A stretch of 64,000 bases of DNA, taken from NCBI RefSeq assembly GCF_024181585.1, contig NZ_CP054258.1, positions 1,302,001 to 1,366,000 on the forward strand, written 5' to 3'. The notes under the pieces are model-generated. The model saw nothing but the letters and a program-made list of their open reading frames with translations, had not been told where the DNA came from and ran no database searches. The number at the start of each line of letters is the position of its first letter. The first letter of the stretch is position 1. The DNA comes from Treponema socranskii subsp. buccale. Lineage in GTDB: Bacteria; Spirochaetota; Spirochaetia; Treponematales; Treponemataceae. This document shows positions 59,616 through 64,000 of this stretch, one piece after another. Both the position numbers and the translations under genes were made by a program.

Positions 59616-60479
59616 ATGCACATCCGTGTAAAATCGTCGTTCCGATTCAGGTTTCCCGAATTCGTACTCGCTTTGCTCCTCATCGTTTCGGGTATTTTTC
59701 TCGCGTTTACGACCGGCAGTTTTGTCGTCAACTTCAGCCGCATCGGCTTTTCGATCTTTTCTTCGGCGGAAAAAGGTATTTTTTTCGTAACGAATTCCGT
59801 CGGACGGCAATTTGCCGCAATGCGCGAACTGTCCGAACTCAAACGCAATTACGACGAACTCGTCATCAAATTGCAAAATTACGAACAGATGCAGCGGACG
59901 AACGCGGAAATACGCAAAGAAAACGAACAGCTTAAAGAACAGCTCGATTTCGTCAAATCGCTCGAACAAAAGAATTATCCCGCGCAGATTATCTCCCGCG
60001 ATACGGATAAACTCTACGCGTCGCTCACCATAGATAAGGGAAGCGTAAACGGCATCGGCAAAAACATGCCGGTTATAGCATATCAAAACGGAAACATCGC
60101 CCTCGTCGGTAAAGTCATCGAAGTCGGCCGGTTTACGAGTTCGATTATGCCGATCTACAGCATCGACTGTACGGTTTCTGCCCGCATTCAAAATACGCGC
60201 GATTTGGGACTTTTATCGGGCTTCGGAGACGATACGAAGCTTTCGCTCAAATACATCAAAAAGCGCGTTATGGATACGCTCAATTACGGAGACGTCATCG
60301 TGACATCGGGCGAAAACGGAAACTATATGCGCAACATACCGATCGGCTCCATTTCCGAAATCCGCGTCGTCGAATACGATTCGTCTCTCGAAATAGACGT
60401 CGCTCCTCTCATCGATTTTGAAAGGCTTGAGACGGTTATCGTCGTCGATGTCAAAAGCGAAAGGGAGGAAACGCGATGA
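59616..60479 (+). CDS. mreC: Rod-shape-determining protein MreC
   Basis: Periplasmic scaffold linking MreB to the wall synthases. 287 residues: an N-terminal membrane helix (residues ~14-35), a coiled coil (residues ~65-110, LKRNYDELVIKLQNYEQMQRTN), then the beta-domain with ITIDKGSVNGIGKNMPVI-like motif and LVGKVIEVG. Overlaps mreD by 4 bp. Confidence 0.93.
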   Translation: MHIRVKSSFRFRFPEFVLALLLIVSGIFLAFTTGSFVVNFSRIGFSIFSSAEKGIFFVTNSVGRQFAAMRELSELKRNYDELVIKLQNYEQMQRTNAEIRKENEQLKEQLDFVKSLEQKNYPAQIISRDTDKLYASLTIDKGSVNGIGKNMPVIAYQNGNIALVGKVIEVGRFTSSIMPIYSIDCTVSARIQNTRDLGLLSGFGDDTKLSLKYIKKRVMDTLNYGDVIVTSGENGNYMRNIPIGSISEIRVVEYDSSLEIDVAPLIDFERLETVIVVDVKSEREETR

Positions 60480-60982
60480 AGTCGTACATCGTATCCGCTC
60501 TCATACTTTTTTGCGCCGTCCTCATCGAAACGGCCGTCCTTTCGAATATCGCGTTTCTTCCGGCCGTACCCGATATCGTGCTTTTATGTTCGCTCTACAT
60601 ATCGTTTTTAAACGGCAAAACTTCGGGTGAAATAAACGGATTCGTTTCGGGCGCGTTTTTGGATTTTCTTTCAGCCGCTCCCTTGGGTTTTCACAGCCTG
60701 TACCGGACGCTCATAGGATACGTTTTCGGTGCGCTCGGAAGCGTTTTCAATTCCGACGGAATCGTTATGCCCGCCTTGTACGCGTTCGGAGCTACCTTAT
60801 TGAAAGCGTTTTTCGTGTGGCTCATTTCGCTTCTTTTTCCGGCTTCACCCGCAGTTTACCGCGTGTTATCCCTTCCGTTTCTCTTCGAGCTCGCATGCAA
60901 CACGATTCTTGCGCCCCTCGTCTTTAAATTTCTGTCGCTGTTCCGGTCAGTGCTTTCAACCGAAAGGAGGAGCGCGCTGTGA
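60476..60982 (+). CDS. mreD: Rod-shape-determining protein MreD
   Basis: Small integral membrane partner of MreC. 168 residues, about five membrane helices, with the family motif FVSGAFLDFLSAAPLGFHSL in the middle. The start overlaps mreC and the stop overlaps the mrdA GTG. Confidence 0.9.
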   Translation: MKSYIVSALILFCAVLIETAVLSNIAFLPAVPDIVLLCSLYISFLNGKTSGEINGFVSGAFLDFLSAAPLGFHSLYRTLIGYVFGALGSVFNSDGIVMPALYAFGATLLKAFFVWLISLLFPASPAVYRVLSLPFLFELACNTILAPLVFKFLSLFRSVLSTERRSAL

Positions 60983-62859
60983 CCGAAGACTTTTTACGGG
61001 GAGAGCGAAAAACCGTTTTATCCAAAACACAGCGCATTATCTTTTTGCGGATTGCGATCGTACTCTGTTTTGTGCTCTATATCTATCGGCTCTTTTCGAT
61101 GCAGGTCGTTCTCTCCGATACGTACCGCACGCAGTCGCGCACGATTTCAAGTCAAGTTTCCCGTATTCCCGCACAAAGGGGGAAAATATTCGATCGGCAT
61201 GCGAACGTACCGATGGTCATCAATACCGATTCTTTTGCCGTCGAAATAACGCCTGCGGAAATACCGGCAGGACATTACGATACGGTCGCTTCGCGCCTTG
61301 CGCAGTATCTCGGCATTTCGAAATTCGATATCGATAAGCGCATTCCGGAAAATCTTCGAAAATCGTACACGGCGATTCCCGTGCGCTCGAACGTTTCGTT
61401 TGAAACGATTTCGAATATTGCAGAAAATAAAATCGATTTGCCCGGCGTTTCATGGGTGTCGCGCCCGAGGCGGAACTATGTCGAAACCGGCTCTCTTTCC
61501 CATATCATCGGCTACGTGGGAGACATAACGCAGGAAGAGATCAACGTGTTATACAACCAAGGCTATACGCGCAACAGCGTCGTCGGTAAAACCGGAATCG
61601 AACGGCAGTACGATCAGCTTTTGCAGGGGACGAGCGGACTTGAAAGCCGCACCGTCGACGTTCGCGGAAGAATCCTTTCCGACAAAGCCGACGTACGCCC
61701 GCCGCAGCCGGGGAAAAATCTCGTGCTTACGATCGATTCGCGTATTCAGACGCTTGCCGAAAAGACGCTCGGAAACAGGGTAGGGGCGGTCGTGGTTTTA
61801 AAACCCGCGACGGGTGAAATACTCGCGCTCGTTTCCTATCCGTATTTCGATCCGAACATATTCAATTCCGATGACTACGCGCAGGAGTATGTAAAGCTGC
61901 GCGACAGTCCGGAAAAGCCGCTTTTAAACAGAGCCGTCGCCGCACAGTATCCGCCCGGTTCGACGTTTAAAATCATCATGGTGACGGCTCTTTTGCAGGA
62001 AAAAACTTTTTCGCCTTTTGAAAAAATCGAATGCAAAGGAAAACTCCTCTACGGCAACCGTATATTTCACTGCCACGTCCACGAACCCGGTCACGGCTGG
62101 CTCGATTTGAAAAACGCGCTCGCGCAGTCCTGCGACGTCTACTTTTGGACGATCGGACGCGATTACCTCGGTATCGACAAAATCGCACAGTATTCGACTA
62201 TGTTCGGACTCGGAAAAAGCGCCGAAATCGATTTGCCGACCCAAGCTTCCGGCTTTATTCCGACAGCGCAGTGGAAAGAGCGAAAGTATCACGAACGGTG
62301 GCTCGGAGGAGATACGATGTCCGCATCTATCGGACAGGGCTATATCCTCACCACACCTCTCCAAATCGCGGACATGATGGCGATGGTGTGTACGGAAGGA
62401 GTCGTCTATAAGCCGCATCTGCTTAAAGAAGTGCGCGATCCTGTAACAAACGAAGTCATCACGGAAGTAAAGCCCGAAGTTTTATTTAAATCCGATATAC
62501 CCGCCGACGTGTGGAAAACCGTACAGGAAGACTGCCGCTATACGATCACCGACGGCACTCCCCAGTACCCGATGCGCAATAAGCGTTTTCAAAGCGCGGG
62601 AAAGACGGGAACATCCGAAGTCGCCCAGTATAAAAACAGCTGGCATTCGTGGATGGTCGCCTACGCACCTTACGATGCCCCCGTTGAAGATCAAATCGTC
62701 GTTTCGACCCTTGTCGAAGCCGTAAACAAGTGGGAATGGTGGGCGCCCTATGCGACGAACATCATCATACAGGGTACATTGGCGAATCAAACTTATGAAG
62801 AAGCCGTAAATGCGCTCGGCTTTCATTATCTTCTTGCGAACGGGAACAGGCAGGAGTAG
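60979..62859 (+). CDS. mrdA: Penicillin-binding protein 2 (elongation transpeptidase)
   Basis: Class B PBP that cross-links peptidoglycan during elongation together with RodA. 626 residues: an N-terminal membrane helix (residues ~18-38), a dimerisation domain beginning [14 protein letters not shown], and the transpeptidase domain with catalytic STFK near residue 328, SCD (SxN-type) motif in LAQSCDVYF near residue 385 and KTG in [10 protein letters not shown] near residue 541. GTG start preceded by AAAGGAGGAG. Confidence 0.95.
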   Translation: MTEDFLRGERKTVLSKTQRIIFLRIAIVLCFVLYIYRLFSMQVVLSDTYRTQSRTISSQVSRIPAQRGKIFDRHANVPMVINTDSFAVEITPAEIPAGHYDTVASRLAQYLGISKFDIDKRIPENLRKSYTAIPVRSNVSFETISNIAENKIDLPGVSWVSRPRRNYVETGSLSHIIGYVGDITQEEINVLYNQGYTRNSVVGKTGIERQYDQLLQGTSGLESRTVDVRGRILSDKADVRPPQPGKNLVLTIDSRIQTLAEKTLGNRVGAVVVLKPATGEILALVSYPYFDPNIFNSDDYAQEYVKLRDSPEKPLLNRAVAAQYPPGSTFKIIMVTALLQEKTFSPFEKIECKGKLLYGNRIFHCHVHEPGHGWLDLKNALAQSCDVYFWTIGRDYLGIDKIAQYSTMFGLGKSAEIDLPTQASGFIPTAQWKERKYHERWLGGDTMSASIGQGYILTTPLQIADMMAMVCTEGVVYKPHLLKEVRDPVTNEVITEVKPEVLFKSDIPADVWKTVQEDCRYTITDGTPQYPMRNKRFQSAGKTGTSEVAQYKNSWHSWMVAYAPYDAPVEDQIVVSTLVEAVNKWEWWAPYATNIIIQGTLANQTYEEAVNALGFHYLLANGNRQE

Positions 62860-62863
62860 GGCA

Positions 62864-64000
62864 GTGAAACTTAAAATCATCGATGCATTCGATTATATTC
62901 TTTTGGTCTGCGTCCTCGTGCTTACCGCGGCAGGCATCGCATTCATCTATTCGTCCGCGATCAATTCCGACGGCGTTCTCGTTACGAATGAATACGTCAA
63001 ACAGACGGTTTGGGCTTCTATCGGCATCGTGCTTATCGTCATAACGGCGCTCTACGATTATCGAAAAACGACGCGCTACGCCTATATTTTATATGCGGCT
63101 CTGGCTCCCGTGCTTTTGTATACGGTCATATTCGGCCGCCACGTCAACGGTGCGAACAGCTGGATCGGCATCGGTCACTTCGGCATACAGCCGTCCGAAT
63201 TCGGTAAAATCATTTTTATTTTATTTCTCGCAAAATACCTTTCCGAAAGCGCCGGCGAAGTTCCGTTAAAGCGTTTTTTAATCGCCGCAGCCATTTTCGC
63301 TCTTCCCGTATTATTGATACTCGCTCAGCCCGATTTGGGAACGGCGAGCGTCTACATTCCCGTTTTTCTCGTCATGTGTTTTATGGCCGGTATTCCGCTT
63401 CGCTACATATTGTTCGTATTTGCCGTCGGGATGGGGACGATTTTTTTAACCGTGCTTCCGGTGTGGAACGACGTCATCGCGCATCGGAAAATTGCTGTAA
63501 TCGGAGCGCTCACCGACATACGCTTGCGTCTTTTGCTTATCGCCGCATCTCTTTCGATTGCGCTCATCGGAATCGTCGTGCGGCGCTATTTGCGCGGACA
63601 GCGGTATTTTTACTGGATTTCATACGGCGCTTTTATCGTTGCGCTTTCGCTTTTCGGTTCATACGGAGCCGGACACGTGCTCAAAGAATATCAGATCAGC
63701 CGCCTCATCGTTTTTCTCGATCCGTCCGTAGACCCCAGAGGAAGCGGATGGAACATCATTCAATCGAAGATCGCGATCGGTGCGGGCGGCATATTCGGCA
63801 GGTCGTTTTTGCACGGTACGCAGAGTCACTATCGATTTTTGCCGCAGCAGAGTACGGACTTTATATTCAGCATTTTGTCGGAAGAGCTCGGTTTTATAGG
63901 CGGGCTTATCGTCTTTGTGCTCTACGGCCTTATCTTTTTTCGGACGCTGAAAATCATGCGAAACTCGACGGGTTACGGTTTGTATATCGCAGCGGGTATA
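62864..64000 (+). CDS. rodA: RodA glycosyltransferase of the SEDS family (C-terminus outside window)
   Basis: Peptidoglycan polymerase partner of PBP2. The open frame starts at GTG 62864, with CAGGAG upstream, and runs 379 codons off the window edge. SEDS features: many membrane helices, [28 protein letters not shown] (the conserved NGANSW and QPSE block), [12 protein letters not shown] with the catalytic Asp, and [32 protein letters not shown]. Last visible gene of the mre operon. Confidence 0.94.
   Translation, partial: MKLKIIDAFDYILLVCVLVLTAAGIAFIYSSAINSDGVLVTNEYVKQTVWASIGIVLIVITALYDYRKTTRYAYILYAALAPVLLYTVIFGRHVNGANSWIGIGHFGIQPSEFGKIIFILFLAKYLSESAGEVPLKRFLIAAAIFALPVLLILAQPDLGTASVYIPVFLVMCFMAGIPLRYILFVFAVGMGTIFLTVLPVWNDVIAHRKIAVIGALTDIRLRLLLIAASLSIALIGIVVRRYLRGQRYFYWISYGAFIVALSLFGSYGAGHVLKEYQISRLIVFLDPSVDPRGSGWNIIQSKIAIGAGGIFGRSFLHGTQSHYRFLPQQSTDFIFSILSEELGFIGGLIVFVLYGLIFFRTLKIMRNSTGYGLYIAAGI

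Overview
The window (about 50% GC) comes from a spirochaete and most likely a Treponema. The support is the gene content and order: rpsB followed by tsf; dnaG-rpoD-zinc-ribbon protein followed by mreBCD-pbp2-rodA; a CHASE2 adenylate cyclase; TpLRR-type and BspA-type leucine-rich proteins; and many lipoproteins. The large block of fumarate and electron-bifurcation genes suggests an anaerobic host-associated or free-living treponeme rather than the reduced T. pallidum lineage. The species cannot be named from the sequence alone.

Layout. 1-6 kb (minus): tsf (cut by the window edge), rpsB, maf, tRNA-Arg and three secreted or lipoproteins. 6-11 kb (plus): coaD, rpmF, acpP, rnc and an adenylate cyclase. 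10.9-11.9 kb: a small nucleotidyltransferase/HEPN-like pair bracketed by a perfect 46-bp direct repeat. 11.9-23.5 kb (minus): malate/lactate dehydrogenase, fumarase, hdrBCA, flxDCBA, then a 2Fe-2S/4Fe-4S protein and a fumarate-reductase-type flavoprotein. Read together these form an apparent oxaloacetate-to-succinate branch whose last step is wired to a flavin-based electron-bifurcating Flx-Hdr complex. 23.9-27.5 kb: an AT-rich run of orphan plus-strand genes separated by attC-like palindromes, that is, integron cassettes without an integrase. 27.5-28.5 kb: a GC-rich mosaic of short repeats and terminator-like hairpins ending at tRNA-Leu. 28.6-34 kb: a frameshifted LRR lipoprotein, a secreted beta-propeller protein, a 23S-type RNA methyltransferase and a lipase-like hydrolase. 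34.2-35.4 kb: an Rpn (PD-(D/E)XK) gene with an internal start and a duplicated downstream C-terminal copy. 35.6-38 kb: a MITE with a 9-bp target duplication next to a BspA-like lipoprotein whose signal peptide is out of frame at a G8 tract. 38.3-49.3 kb: housekeeping (two tRNA-nucleotidyltransferase-family enzymes, trpS, pseudouridine synthase, exonuclease III, M50 protease, thiamine pyrophosphokinase, chorismate mutase) and a second MITE copy. 49.3-49.7 kb: tRNA-Thr, tRNA-Tyr and a different MITE. 49.7-64 kb (plus): YkgJ and MBL proteins, mltG, dnaG, rpoD, a zinc-ribbon protein, RNase P RNA, a TPR protein and the elongasome genes mreB, mreC, mreD, mrdA and rodA (cut by the window edge).

The strongest candidates for something new are the Flx-Hdr/fumarate operon, the Rpn gene with its duplicated antitoxin-like tail, the phase-variable lipoprotein, the integrase-less cassette array with the adjoining repeat mosaic, and a recurrent promoter geometry that predicts leaderless mRNAs at many genes. 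All functional calls rest on reading motifs by eye; no database search was run.
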